From contig JARRMW010000039.1 of NCBI GenBank assembly GCA_037385685.1, positions 1 through 13,710 on the forward strand: a stretch of DNA of 13,710 bases, in the 5' to 3' direction. The notes beneath the pieces were generated by a model. That model saw only the letters and a program-made list of their open reading frames with translations, did not search any database and was not told the DNA's origin. The translations under genes and the position numbers were made by a program. How positions within the stretch are numbered: the stretch's first letter is position 1; each line of letters begins with the position of its first letter. Origin of the DNA: Sva-25 sp037385685 (GTDB lineage: Bacteria > Pseudomonadota > Gammaproteobacteria > Chromatiales > Chromatiaceae). Positions 1 to 7,731 of the stretch are shown piece after piece.

Positions 1-599
1 CGATTGCTCTCCGCCCGGAACATCTCTCCTGGTACCAGTTGACGCTCGAGCCAAACACGGCATTCCATGCGACGCCACCGCCAGCCATTCCGGACGATGA
101 CATGCTCGGTGAGATTGCAGAGACCGGCATACCGCTGCTTGCCGGCGAGGGTTATGCCCAGTACGAGGTATCGGCTTATGCCAGTCATGATCGCAGATGT
201 CGGCACAACCTGAACTACTGGCAGTTTGGTGATTACATCGGTATCGGTGCCGGCGCACATGGCAAGCTGACGGTGCCTGGAGAGGGCGTTGTGCGTCGTC
301 GCAAGCAGCGCCATCCCCGTCGCTACATGGAAACAGCATTGGCTGGCAATGCACTGTCGGGGGAGCATCGGTTGCAGGATGATGATCTGCTCATGGAGTT
401 CATGCTCAATACGCTGCGGCTCAACGAGGGTGTACCGGCGGCCTGGTTCGAACATCGCACCGGACTTGCTCTGGCTGCAATCGGCCAGCGACTGGCGCTG
501 GCACGCAATCAGGGCCTGATCGAGGAAGACGCAGGCATCATTCGCCCGACTCCGGCGGGCAGGCAGTATCTGAATAACCTGCTGCTGCTGTTCAGTTGA
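1..599 (+). CDS. hemW: HemW, radical SAM heme chaperone, C-terminal part (5' end outside window)
   Basis: HemW is the HemN-like radical SAM protein now regarded as a heme chaperone rather than a coproporphyrinogen dehydrogenase. The reading frame is open from position 3 and cut by the window edge. Its first visible residues, LSWYQLTLEPNTAF, continue through an apparent TTG at 39, which is therefore an internal leucine and not a start. The iron-sulfur cluster and SAM-binding cysteines lie in the missing N-terminal part. What remains is the end of the radical SAM barrel, the hallmark NYWQFGDYIGIGAGAHGK stretch encoded near 214-270, and the HemN C-terminal winged-helix-like domain (LMEFMLNTLRLNEGV onward). 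The frame ends normally with TGA at 597-599. The hallmark stretch is almost the same as in E. coli HemW, so the family call is firm; the biochemical role is taken from the family. Confidence 0.93.
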   Translation, partial: IALRPEHLSWYQLTLEPNTAFHATPPPAIPDDDMLGEIAETGIPLLAGEGYAQYEVSAYASHDRRCRHNLNYWQFGDYIGIGAGAHGKLTVPGEGVVRRRKQRHPRRYMETALAGNALSGEHRLQDDDLLMEFMLNTLRLNEGVPAAWFEHRTGLALAAIGQRLALARNQGLIEEDAGIIRPTPAGRQYLNNLLLLFS

Positions 600-624
600 A
601 AAAGGCTTTTCCTGATCGGCTGCC

Positions 625-653
625 TTGACATCCAATCGCCGAGGCAGTCTACT
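625..653 (+). promoter_or_regulatory. Candidate sigma-70 promoter for the DUF349 gene
   Basis: A perfect -35 hexamer TTGACA (625-630) is followed after 17 bp by TCTACT (648-653), a 4/6 match to the -10 consensus. It lies between the hemW stop at 599 and the ATG at 692, so the DUF349 gene may be transcribed on its own. The leader has only a weak AGGA about 20 bases before the ATG. Confidence 0.4.
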
Positions 654-691
654 TCGAGCCTTCACTGAAGGACCAAGACACTCGATATATC

Positions 692-3463
692 ATGTGGCGC
701 AAGTTATTTCCGCCGAGATGGCGTCACCGCAACCCGGCGATTCGTGCTGAAGCCGTCAGCCAGCTGGATGCGAATGATCCTGACCTTGAACAGGTTGCAT
801 TCAGGGACACAGATGCCGGAATTCGCCGGCTTGCGGTCCGGCGTCTGGACCGCCTTGACACCCTGCTTGAACTCTCTTCCACAGACCGGGATGAATCCGT
901 GCGCCTGGCCGCGAAACGCAAGGTCTGGCAATTGCTGGCGGGCGAGGACGGCCATGTCAGCGAGGAAGAGGCAGCCACCATACTGAACAAGAGACAGGAT
1001 CCCGAGATGGCTGAATATCTGGTGCAGCACTCGGGTTCACGTCAGGTACGCCGGCTGGCATTGACGATGCTCGACAAACCTGCATTGCTGGCCGGGATTG
1101 CGCTCAAGGACAGCGATGCGGACATCAGGCTCGAGGCGCTGAAAGCCATCGACCGGCTGCCGACACTGGAGCGACTCGCGAAAGAAGCGCGTGGCAAGGA
1201 CAAGCGCATTGCGCGCATGGCACGCGAGATGGCCGATGATCTGCGCGAGCAGCAGGAACGCCCTGCGAGACAGCGCAAGGCTGTCGAGCAGATGGAGGCA
1301 TATGCAGGCCTGCAGCAGCCAGACCAGACCGCGATCCTGCGATTGCAATCGGAATGGAAAGCACTGCAACAGGGTGCAGAGGAGGCGCTTGACCAGCGCT
1401 TCCGGCAGGCGCTTGAAAAAGCTCGCCATTCCATACAGCAGGCGCTTGAGGCACAGGAGTCGCTGGGGCGCCAGCGTGATGTCTGTGACCAGGCGCGAAA
1501 ACTGCTTCAGGATCTGGAACAGAATGCCGGCACGCCCTCCTACGATCTCGATGGTGTCGAAAAAATCGCATCACTGCTGCGTAACAGCTGGCAGCAGCTT
1601 CGGGACGACTATGGAGAACTCAACGGGGCGCTCGAAACGGAGCTCGTGGAGACACTGGGCCGATTGCAGCAGCGCAGGGAAGAAGTTGACCGGCATCGCA
1701 GGCAGCATGCGCGGCAGCTCGCCATCATCAGCGAGATCGAGCTGGCTGCTACATCAGAACAACCACCCCGGGAAGATTTCCTCAAAAAAATCGAGCAGCG
1801 CTGGCGTGACTTGCCGGGTAAACCGGAAGCCGGTCTGGAGCGCAGTTTCAGGCAGTTCATGCAGCAGGCCCGTTCGAACATTGCAAAGAGTGCCGAGCAT
1901 GCAGATGAGCTGGAGATCGGGTTCGACCGGCATCTCGAGCAGCTGGAAAAGGCACTCGACGATGGCAAGCTCGCTGCTGCAAACAGCGCCATGGGCATGG
2001 CGCGCAAGTGCCACGACGAACTGCGACAGATAGCGCCACACAAGCTCAGGAAAACGCAATCACACTGGAACCGTCTTCTCGGACGTCTCTCCGAGCTGCG
2101 TGACTGGCAGCGGTTCGGCAGCAATACGGTGCGTGAGGATCTCATCACCGCCATGCAATTGCTGGCTACGGCCGACCTTTCCATCAATGAGCGTACCAGG
2201 CAGGTTCGGCACCTGCGCAACCAGTGGCGGGATGTCGATCGCAAGGGTGGTGTGCCGACTGAAGCGCTGTTGCAGCGTTTCAACGCGGCCGCGGACGAGG
2301 CCTTTGCGCCTGTGGTTGCACACCGGGAGGCACAGCAACAGGCACGTGAGGAGGCTGCGACAGAACGCAGCGCCTTTTGTGACAGCATCGAGCAGGAGTA
2401 TTCGGCACTCGACTGGAGTGAGCCCGACTGGCCGGCGATCGATGCCCGCGTCCGTGAGCTGCGCGAACAGTGGCGCAAGCTCGGCGGTGTCGACAAGCAG
2501 TCATGGGCGAATCTCAACCAGCGCTTTCTCGGCTGTATCAACAGGTACGAAGAGAAACTCGGCGGGATTCGAGACAGTGAAAAACTGCGCCGCGAGCGCC
2601 TCATCAAGCAGGTACAGCGACTTGCCAGTGAACCGGACCTGCAGGTTGCAATCACCGAGACCCTCGCCGCGCAACAGAAGTGGAAGCCGCTGGTTACTGC
2701 TTCGCGTGCCATCGAGCAGCGCCTGTGGAAGGAGTTTCGCGCTGCCTGTGATGCAGTCTTCGAGCGACGCAGTGCACAGAATGCCGAAGTGAACCGTGAG
2801 CTCGGCGAGAATGCCGACAGGAAACAGGCACTGGTTGATGCGCTGGTGAAACTTGTCGAACTGCCCGCGACACAGCGCCAGAATGCGGCTGAGGAGCGTG
2901 ACCGCCTGGTTGCGGAATGGAATGACATCGGCCAGATGCCGAAATCGCGTTTTCGCGAGATCAACGAGGCCTGGAACAGGGCGCTGAAGGCCTTCGACAA
3001 GGCCGAGGAGGCAGCAAGGGTCGAGGTTGCCAATGCCTATATTGATACGCTTGTCGAACAGTCCGCACGACTCGATGCGCTGGAGCATGCCGCCTGCAAG
3101 GGCGAGAGCGTCACGCCTGGCGAGGACTTGCTTGCACTCTTTGCCGATCGGCAGGAGAAGATAGCAAAGGGTGACAGCGGACTCTGTGATGCGCATGAAA
3201 ACAATCTTGATCGCAGGAATCGCCTCTGTCTCGAGATGGAAGTGCTGCTTGAGCTTGATACCCCGGAGGCCTATGCCGACGAGCGCCGCCAGTGGCAACT
3301 TGAGCATCTGTCTGATGCCATGACCGGTGGTCTGGACGTCAGTCCCCGGGAAAGGGCGATCGCCTTGCTTGAGGAGGCCTGTCGCACCGGTGCCATGCCA
3401 CATGCACAGACGCAGACCTTCCAGGAGCGCATGGGGAAAATCGTTTCTGCACTCAAGCAGTGA
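692..3463 (+). CDS. HEAT-repeat plus DUF349-repeat protein of unknown function
   Basis: This is a 923-residue, predicted soluble, highly charged, almost entirely helical protein with no signal peptide or membrane segment. Residues about 13-170 look like HEAT-type helical repeats: recurring DxDAxIRxxAVxxL units such as DTDAGIRRLAVRRL, DRDESVRLAAKRK and DSDADIRLEALKAI. The rest carries DUF349-type units, each an LxxxW segment followed by a linker and an RFxxAxxxA helix. The clearest are near residues 508, 590, 662 and 739; weaker ones are near 220, 298 and 367. The family is widespread in bacteria but has no established biochemical role. Long coiled-coil-like helices suggest a scaffold or a partner-binding rod, but that is inference. 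The ATG at 692 is the first in frame; ribosome-site support is weak. The gene stands between hemW and the IalB gene with its own probable promoter. Confidence 0.85.
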   Translation: MWRKLFPPRWRHRNPAIRAEAVSQLDANDPDLEQVAFRDTDAGIRRLAVRRLDRLDTLLELSSTDRDESVRLAAKRKVWQLLAGEDGHVSEEEAATILNKRQDPEMAEYLVQHSGSRQVRRLALTMLDKPALLAGIALKDSDADIRLEALKAIDRLPTLERLAKEARGKDKRIARMAREMADDLREQQERPARQRKAVEQMEAYAGLQQPDQTAILRLQSEWKALQQGAEEALDQRFRQALEKARHSIQQALEAQESLGRQRDVCDQARKLLQDLEQNAGTPSYDLDGVEKIASLLRNSWQQLRDDYGELNGALETELVETLGRLQQRREEVDRHRRQHARQLAIISEIELAATSEQPPREDFLKKIEQRWRDLPGKPEAGLERSFRQFMQQARSNIAKSAEHADELEIGFDRHLEQLEKALDDGKLAAANSAMGMARKCHDELRQIAPHKLRKTQSHWNRLLGRLSELRDWQRFGSNTVREDLITAMQLLATADLSINERTRQVRHLRNQWRDVDRKGGVPTEALLQRFNAAADEAFAPVVAHREAQQQAREEAATERSAFCDSIEQEYSALDWSEPDWPAIDARVRELREQWRKLGGVDKQSWANLNQRFLGCINRYEEKLGGIRDSEKLRRERLIKQVQRLASEPDLQVAITETLAAQQKWKPLVTASRAIEQRLWKEFRAACDAVFERRSAQNAEVNRELGENADRKQALVDALVKLVELPATQRQNAAEERDRLVAEWNDIGQMPKSRFREINEAWNRALKAFDKAEEAARVEVANAYIDTLVEQSARLDALEHAACKGESVTPGEDLLALFADRQEKIAKGDSGLCDAHENNLDRRNRLCLEMEVLLELDTPEAYADERRQWQLEHLSDAMTGGLDVSPRERAIALLEEACRTGAMPHAQTQTFQERMGKIVSALKQ

Positions 3464-3558
3464 TAGAATCCTGAAACTTTTATCTGTCAATGGTTATGAA
3501 CTTTGAACCTGCCCGGCTTTCAAAGTATCCACATTCACGTTAACGGAGCTACAAAGAG

Positions 3559-4170
3559 ATGCGAAATTACCTGATCATCGGCGCCACGGCCTTCATTCTG
3601 GCCTCGGCTTCCTTCACTCTATCTGCTGAAGAGAAGCAGGCCGAAGCAGAAGCCTCAAAACCTGCAGAGGAGACTGCCGCTGCGGCCGCAGAAGAGGCTG
3701 CCGCCCTGACCCGTCCTGTCGAAAAATTCGACGACTGGTTCAAGGAGTGCGAAATGGTGACCAGTGAGAAGGGTGAGCAGATCGAGATCTGCCAGATCTC
3801 GCAAACACTCATCGACAAGGATTCGGACCAGCCGATGATGAAAATTGCCGTCGGTTATGTTCCTGACAAGGACCAGCCTGTAGCTGTCATCACGTTGCCC
3901 CTCGGTATTTTTCTGCCACCGGGCATCGAGCTTCAGATCGATGGCAAGGGCAAGGTTGGCCGCCTGCCGATCAACACCTGCCTGCCATCCGGTTGCCAGG
4001 CCGGGGTTCAGCTTGACGAGGACTTCGTCAGCCGCATGAAACAGGGCAGCCAGATGACCGTGACCTTCGGGAATCCGCAGGGCAAGGGTGTCGCTGCTCC
4101 CGTCTCGCTGAAAGGCTTCACTGCGGGCCTCGCGAGTGTCGAGGCAGACAAGGCAGGAAAGAAAGAGTAA
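3559..4170 (+). CDS. Secreted IalB-family (invasion-associated locus B) protein
   Basis: A 203-residue exported protein. Residues 1-23 form a signal peptide (basic MRNY, hydrophobic core, likely cleavage at LSA/EE after A23). Residues 24-52 are a low-complexity Ala/Glu linker. From about residue 56 the chain matches the IalB family, including VEKFDDWFKECE, the VITLPLGIFLPPGIELQID core and NTCLPSGCQAG. Four cysteines (C64, C78, C141, C146) could form two disulfides in the periplasm. The name comes from a Bartonella protein linked to erythrocyte invasion, but homologues are common in free-living proteobacteria, so the name does not imply virulence; the molecular role is not settled. The start fits a GGAG at 3545-3548, about 10 bases before the ATG. 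The gene is probably monocistronic: a 95-bp leader precedes it and a strong terminator follows within 20 bp. Confidence 0.85.
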   Translation: MRNYLIIGATAFILASASFTLSAEEKQAEAEASKPAEETAAAAAEEAAALTRPVEKFDDWFKECEMVTSEKGEQIEICQISQTLIDKDSDQPMMKIAVGYVPDKDQPVAVITLPLGIFLPPGIELQIDGKGKVGRLPINTCLPSGCQAGVQLDEDFVSRMKQGSQMTVTFGNPQGKGVAAPVSLKGFTAGLASVEADKAGKKE

Positions 4171-4189
4171 GACTCTCAGGTCCTTTCAG

Positions 4190-4224
4190 AACCCGCCATC
4201 GCGAAAACGGTGGCGGGTTTTTTT
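4190..4224 (+). terminator. Rho-independent terminator of the IalB gene
   Basis: AACCCGCCA (4190-4198) pairs with TGGCGGGTT (4211-4219). The stem extends inward by one T-G and two G-C pairs around a CGAAAA loop (4202-4207). The run of seven T residues (4218-4224) overlaps the end of the stem. It begins 20 bp after the IalB stop codon. Confidence 0.93.
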
Positions 4225-4316
4225 ATGCACGGGTGGCGGCGTATGGGCGGGTAGCCAGCCGGATCAAACCAGTCGCCGCTCTCAGGATTTTCTCTCTGTC
4301 GTCGATAACGAGACGA

Positions 4317-4811
4317 TCACTCGGCAAACTCCAGCCGCTCGGCAATTTTCCCGAGTGCTTCCAGAGCGCACTCTGCGTCCTTGTCACCGCCCGGTGCGCC
4401 GCTGACGCCGATTGCACCCACCAGGCTGCCCGATGCCGTGATCGGCAGGCCTCCTTCAAGCACCAGCAGGCCATCCACGTGATTCATCTCCATGCGGATA
4501 TCTTCCCTGTTTTTGCGAAACTCCGATGAGCTGACCTTTGAGAGTATGACGGCATTGGCTTTCTCTTCAGCAATCTGGATCGTGAAACGGGGCGCAAGGG
4601 TGTCCCGGATCACGACCTGGGTCGAGGCACTGCGATCCACAACGACCGCGCTGACCTGGTAACCCTTTTCGCGACAAGCCCTGACAGCCTCCCAGGCAAG
4701 ATCTGAAGCAAGTTCGGCCGAGATTTGCCTGACATTGATCAGATCCTCGGCATATGCAGTCTGCGAGGCAAGACCCAGCAGGAGCAGGATTGCGATGGCG
4801 GTTGATTTCAT
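4317..4811 (-). CDS. Secreted GlcG/HbpS-family (heme-binding type) protein
   Basis: The family includes HbpS, an extracellular heme-binding protein, and GlcG, a protein of unknown role encoded with the glycolate operon. The chosen start gives 164 residues beginning MKSTAIAILLLLGLAS. It is preceded by GAGGA with an 8-base gap, and it places a signal peptide at the N-terminus with likely cleavage after AYA (A21). An upstream in-frame GTG at 4844 would add 11 residues ahead of the signal peptide and is less likely. The mature part has the family pattern: an N-terminal helix (LASDLAWEAVRACREKGY), the VVVDRSAS strand, the ALT-like helix EEKANAVILSKVSS, and the glycine-rich segment LEGGLPITASGSLVGAIGVSG followed by a cysteine-containing helix. 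It is transcribed away from the ferric iron operon across a shared 152-bp region with a Fur box, which favours a periplasmic role tied to iron or heme. Heme binding itself is inferred, not shown. Confidence 0.85.
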   Translation of the reverse strand: MKSTAIAILLLLGLASQTAYAEDLINVRQISAELASDLAWEAVRACREKGYQVSAVVVDRSASTQVVIRDTLAPRFTIQIAEEKANAVILSKVSSSEFRKNREDIRMEMNHVDGLLVLEGGLPITASGSLVGAIGVSGAPGGDKDAECALEALGKIAERLEFAE

Positions 4812-4897
4812 TCGGCATTTCCTCACGATTTCTGATCCTGGCAATGTACCCCGAAATTTCCGTGATACGCAGAAAAAATCTTTTTATGCAAATGTAA

Positions 4898-4926
4898 TTG
4901 ATAATGATTCGCATTATGAGTAATAT
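4898..4926 (+). promoter_or_regulatory. fbpA promoter (sigma-70 type)
   Basis: TTGATA (4898-4903) and TAATAT (4921-4926) are separated by exactly 17 bp, each a 5/6 or 4/6 match to the sigma-70 consensus. The likely transcription start, near 4933, leaves a leader of about 30 bases with the ribosome site GGAG at 4954-4957, six bases before the fbpA ATG. The Fur box fills the spacer. Confidence 0.75.
4900..4918. promoter_or_regulatory. Fur box (ferric uptake regulator operator)
   Basis: The 19-mer GATAATGATTCGCATTATG matches the classical Fur consensus GATAATGATAATCATTATC at 15 of 19 positions, with both hexamer arms (GATAAT and ATTAT) kept. It lies between the -35 and -10 elements of the fbpA promoter, so iron-loaded Fur would block RNA polymerase. 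It is about 90 bp upstream of the divergent HbpS-like gene and may also affect that gene, though no clear leftward promoter is visible. Confidence 0.88.
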
Positions 4927-4963
4927 CCCTTTCCATCTTCTTCACGCTATTTCGGAGACAACC

Positions 4964-5983
4964 ATGAAACGATTGATCCCGGTGCTCACAGCTGTAGCGC
5001 TTGTGCTGACCCCTCTGCTCGCAAGCGCCTCAGGTGAAGTCAATCTCTACTCTGCACGCAAGGAGCAGCTCATCAAGCCACTGCTAGACAGTTTCACCGA
5101 GGAGACAGGTATCAAGGTGAACCTGGTTACCGGCAAGGCTGATGCGTTGCTCAAACGTCTCGAGACAGAAGGCCGAAATACACCGGCGGATTTGCTGATC
5201 ACGACTGACGCAGGACGCTTGCATCGCGCGAAGGAGGCCGGTGTACTGCAGTCGGTCACATCTGAGACACTCAAGACCGCAATCCCCGATAATCTGCGTG
5301 ATCCCGAGGGTTACTGGTTCGGGCTTTCACAACGGGCACGACCGATTTTCTACGTCAAGGACAAGGTCGACCCCTCCGAACTCTCAACCTATGAGGATCT
5401 GGCCGGCGAAAAGTGGAAAGGGCGTATCTGTATTCGCTCCTCGGACAACATCTATAACCAGTCGCTTGTTGCCTCCATGATCGCGAATGACGGTGAACAG
5501 CAGGCCGAGACATGGGCGAGGGGATTTGTTGCGAACTTTGCGCGCCCGCCAAAAGGTGGTGATCGCGATCAAATCAAGGCTGCGGCAGCCGGGCAGTGCG
5601 ATATCGCGATAGCAAATACTTACTATGCAGGTGCCATGCTGGCCGGCAAGGATGAGGAACAAAAAGCCGCTGCAGAGAAGATGGGGCTGTTCTGGCCGAA
5701 TCAGCAGGGTCGAGGAACACATGTCAATGTCAGTGGTATCGGCATGACGGCTGCGGCAAGAAACTCTGACAATGCAATGAAACTCATGGAGTACCTTGTC
5801 AGTGAAAATGCCCAGAAATGGTATGCCGAGGTGAATCATGAGTACCCGGTGCGTGCCGGAGTCGCCTGGGGCGATATTCTGAAGTCCTGGGGTGAATTCA
5901 AGGCAGACACGCTCAATCTCTCGAAACTCGGTGAACTCAACGGTGATGCAGTTCGCCTGATGGACAGGGCCGGGTGGAAGTAA
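4964..5983 (+). CDS. fbpA: Periplasmic Fe(III)-binding protein of an FbpABC/FutABC-type ABC transporter
   Basis: The 339-residue precursor starts at the ATG at 4964, which has GGAG six bases upstream and begins a clear signal peptide (MKRLIPVLTAVALVLTPLL, likely cleavage after ASA near residue 22). An upstream TTG at 4898 lies in the promoter and cannot be the start. The mature protein belongs to the ferric iron branch of family 1 solute-binding proteins (FbpA, IdiA, FutA). It has VNLYSARKE with Y29, the GRNTPADLLITTDAGRL region, and the adjacent tyrosines Y220-Y221 in ANTYYAG, matching the pair that binds iron in FbpA. The protein captures Fe(III) in the periplasm and hands it to the FbpB-FbpC pump. 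It is first in the operon, directly behind the Fur-controlled promoter. A hairpin after its stop may allow excess production over the membrane parts. The gene symbol follows function; afuA or idiA are alternative names. Confidence 0.92.
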   Translation: MKRLIPVLTAVALVLTPLLASASGEVNLYSARKEQLIKPLLDSFTEETGIKVNLVTGKADALLKRLETEGRNTPADLLITTDAGRLHRAKEAGVLQSVTSETLKTAIPDNLRDPEGYWFGLSQRARPIFYVKDKVDPSELSTYEDLAGEKWKGRICIRSSDNIYNQSLVASMIANDGEQQAETWARGFVANFARPPKGGDRDQIKAAAAGQCDIAIANTYYAGAMLAGKDEEQKAAAEKMGLFWPNQQGRGTHVNVSGIGMTAAARNSDNAMKLMEYLVSENAQKWYAEVNHEYPVRAGVAWGDILKSWGEFKADTLNLSKLGELNGDAVRLMDRAGWK

Positions 5984-5993
5984 GCCGGCGAAA

Positions 5994-6026
5994 AAAACGG
6001 TCGATGCCGATATAATCGGCCGTTTT
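5994..6026 (+). terminator. Hairpin between fbpA and fbpB, possible partial terminator; also contains a TATAAT
   Basis: GCCGAT (6006-6011) pairs with ATCGGC (6015-6020) across an ATA loop. Flanking AAAACG (5994-5999) can pair with CGTTTT (6021-6026) to lengthen the structure. Only four T residues follow, so any termination would be leaky. The same stretch contains TATAAT (6011-6016), a perfect -10 hexamer, but no recognisable -35 lies 17 bp upstream, so a separate fbpB promoter is only a weak possibility. Either function would separate the level of the binding protein from that of the permease. Confidence 0.45.
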
Positions 6027-6045
6027 CAACACTTCGCGATACTCC

Positions 6046-7731
6046 ATGGCCTCCATCGCAGGTAAATCGCCAGCGCGCGGCAGCATCAAGCTGCCGCGGC
6101 CATTTTTCTGGGACATGTCGATACTAGGCGTGGCCCTGCTCATGGCAGTGCCTGTACTCGTTATCGCCTCCTTTGTTCTCCAGCCTGTCAACGATAACTG
6201 GCATCACCTGGCCGAAAACCTGCTGGCCGACTATGTCACCAACTCCCTGCTGTTACTGATCGGGGTGTCAGCCGGCGTGCTCTCGATCGGGGTCACGACG
6301 GCCTGGCTGACAAGTATGTGCGAGTTTCCGGGCCGAAAGCTCTTCACCTGGACATTGCTCCTGCCGCTGGCAATCCCGGCCTATATCATTGCCTATACCT
6401 ACACGGGGATGCTCGACTTCGAGGGACCTGTGCAGTCTGCATTAAGAGGCTGGTTCGGCTGGGGCTATGGTGATTACTGGTTCCCGGAGGTACGCTCCAT
6501 CGGGGGGGCGATGCTGATGCTGTCGCTGGTGCTGTATCCCTACGTCTATATGCTTGCACGTTCGGCATTCCTGGAGCAGTCTGTTTGCGTGCTGGAGGTC
6601 AGCCGCACGCTTGGTAACTCGCCAGTAACAAGCTTTTTTCGCGTTGCATTGCCACTGGCGCGTCCTGCGATTGTCACAGGCCTTTCGCTGGCACTCATGG
6701 AAACACTGGCTGACTATGGCACCGTGCAGTACTTCGGTGTCAGCACCTTCACGACCGGCATCTTCCGGACCTGGTTCGGAATGGGCGACAGCGCCTCTGC
6801 TGCACAGCTGTCGGCCATGCTGCTCGGTTTCGTCTTCGTGCTGATCATTCTCGAACGCTGGTCCCGAAGGCGTGCACGTTTTCATCACACCAGCAACAAA
6901 TACTCGGAGATCCGTCGCTATCCACTGCAGGGTGTCACGAAATACCTGGCTTTTGCTGCCTGCTTTCTGCCGGTACTGCTGGGTTTTCTGCTGCCGGCCC
7001 TGCAACTGCTGACATGGACCTTCACCACGGCAGAAGAGACGATCAGCTGGTCTTTCTTCACGCTGACATGGCACAGTCTCATGCTGGCAGCCATTGCGGC
7101 TTTGGTTGCGGTCCTACTCGCGCTGCTGCTGGCATATGGCAAGCGACTGCGCTCAACGCCACTGATCGAGGGCAGCGTGCGTGCAGCTGCCATGGGCTAT
7201 GCCGTGCCCGGCACGGTAATCGCCGTCGGCGTGCTGATTCCGTTCGCGTGGCTCGACAACACGATCGATGGCTGGATGCGCGACACTTTCGGTATCTCGA
7301 CAGGCCTGTTGCTCTCCGGCACGCTCGTGGCCCTGATCTTCGCCTACACGGTACGTTTCCTCTCGGTCTCCATCCAGGCAGTCGAGTCCGGTCTTGCCAA
7401 GATCAAGCCCTCCATGGACGATGCCGGCCGTTCACTCGGTCTGAGGCCAATGGGCGTGTTACGCAGGATCCACCTGCCCATCATGAAAGGTACGGTGCTG
7501 ACCGCGCTGTTGCTGGTTTTCGTGGATGTCCTCAAGGAGTTGCCCGCAACGCTGATCCTGAGACCCTTCAATTTCAACACGCTTGCCGTGCGGGCCTACG
7601 AAATGGCCGCCGATGAGCGACTCGCCGATGCCGGCGCGCCGGCGCTGATGATCGTGCTGACTGGTATTATCCCCGTCATCCTGTTGAGCAGGGCTATCAG
7701 CCGGGCAAGGGCCGGGGGAGAGATACATTGA
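6046..7731 (+). CDS. fbpB: Fe(III) ABC transporter permease, two fused permease domains
   Basis: A 561-residue inner-membrane protein with about twelve hydrophobic helices and two copies of the binding-protein-dependent permease domain, as is usual for FbpB/AfuB/SfuB. Each half has an EAA-type cytoplasmic loop that docks on the ATPase: EVSRTLGNSPVTSFFRVALP starting at residue 184 and DDAGRSLGLRPMGVLRRIHLP starting at residue 458. The first helix lies at about residues 24-48, after a short basic tail. The chain forms the iron channel on its own, so no second permease gene is needed, and none is present. The ATG at 6046 has no clear ribosome site; a downstream ATG at 6115 is possible but would cut close to the first helix. 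Its TGA overlaps the TTG start of fbpC, so the two are translationally coupled. Confidence 0.92.
   Translation: MASIAGKSPARGSIKLPRPFFWDMSILGVALLMAVPVLVIASFVLQPVNDNWHHLAENLLADYVTNSLLLLIGVSAGVLSIGVTTAWLTSMCEFPGRKLFTWTLLLPLAIPAYIIAYTYTGMLDFEGPVQSALRGWFGWGYGDYWFPEVRSIGGAMLMLSLVLYPYVYMLARSAFLEQSVCVLEVSRTLGNSPVTSFFRVALPLARPAIVTGLSLALMETLADYGTVQYFGVSTFTTGIFRTWFGMGDSASAAQLSAMLLGFVFVLIILERWSRRRARFHHTSNKYSEIRRYPLQGVTKYLAFAACFLPVLLGFLLPALQLLTWTFTTAEETISWSFFTLTWHSLMLAAIAALVAVLLALLLAYGKRLRSTPLIEGSVRAAAMGYAVPGTVIAVGVLIPFAWLDNTIDGWMRDTFGISTGLLLSGTLVALIFAYTVRFLSVSIQAVESGLAKIKPSMDDAGRSLGLRPMGVLRRIHLPIMKGTVLTALLLVFVDVLKELPATLILRPFNFNTLAVRAYEMAADERLADAGAPALMIVLTGIIPVILLSRAISRARAGGEIH

Noticed and set aside
39..41. 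TTG as a start codon for a short hemW-like gene
   Set aside because: The frame is open upstream to the window edge and encodes the conserved residues LSWYQ before it, so the TTG is an internal leucine.
1609..3033. Long minus-strand open frame (474 residues) opposite the DUF349 gene
   Set aside because: It is rich in Ser, Arg and Cys with no recognisable domain, as expected for the antisense of a long GC-rich gene.
4898..4963. N-terminal extension of FbpA starting at TTG 4898
   Set aside because: It would overlap the promoter and Fur box and place 22 residues ahead of a clear signal peptide. The ATG at 4964 has a good ribosome site.
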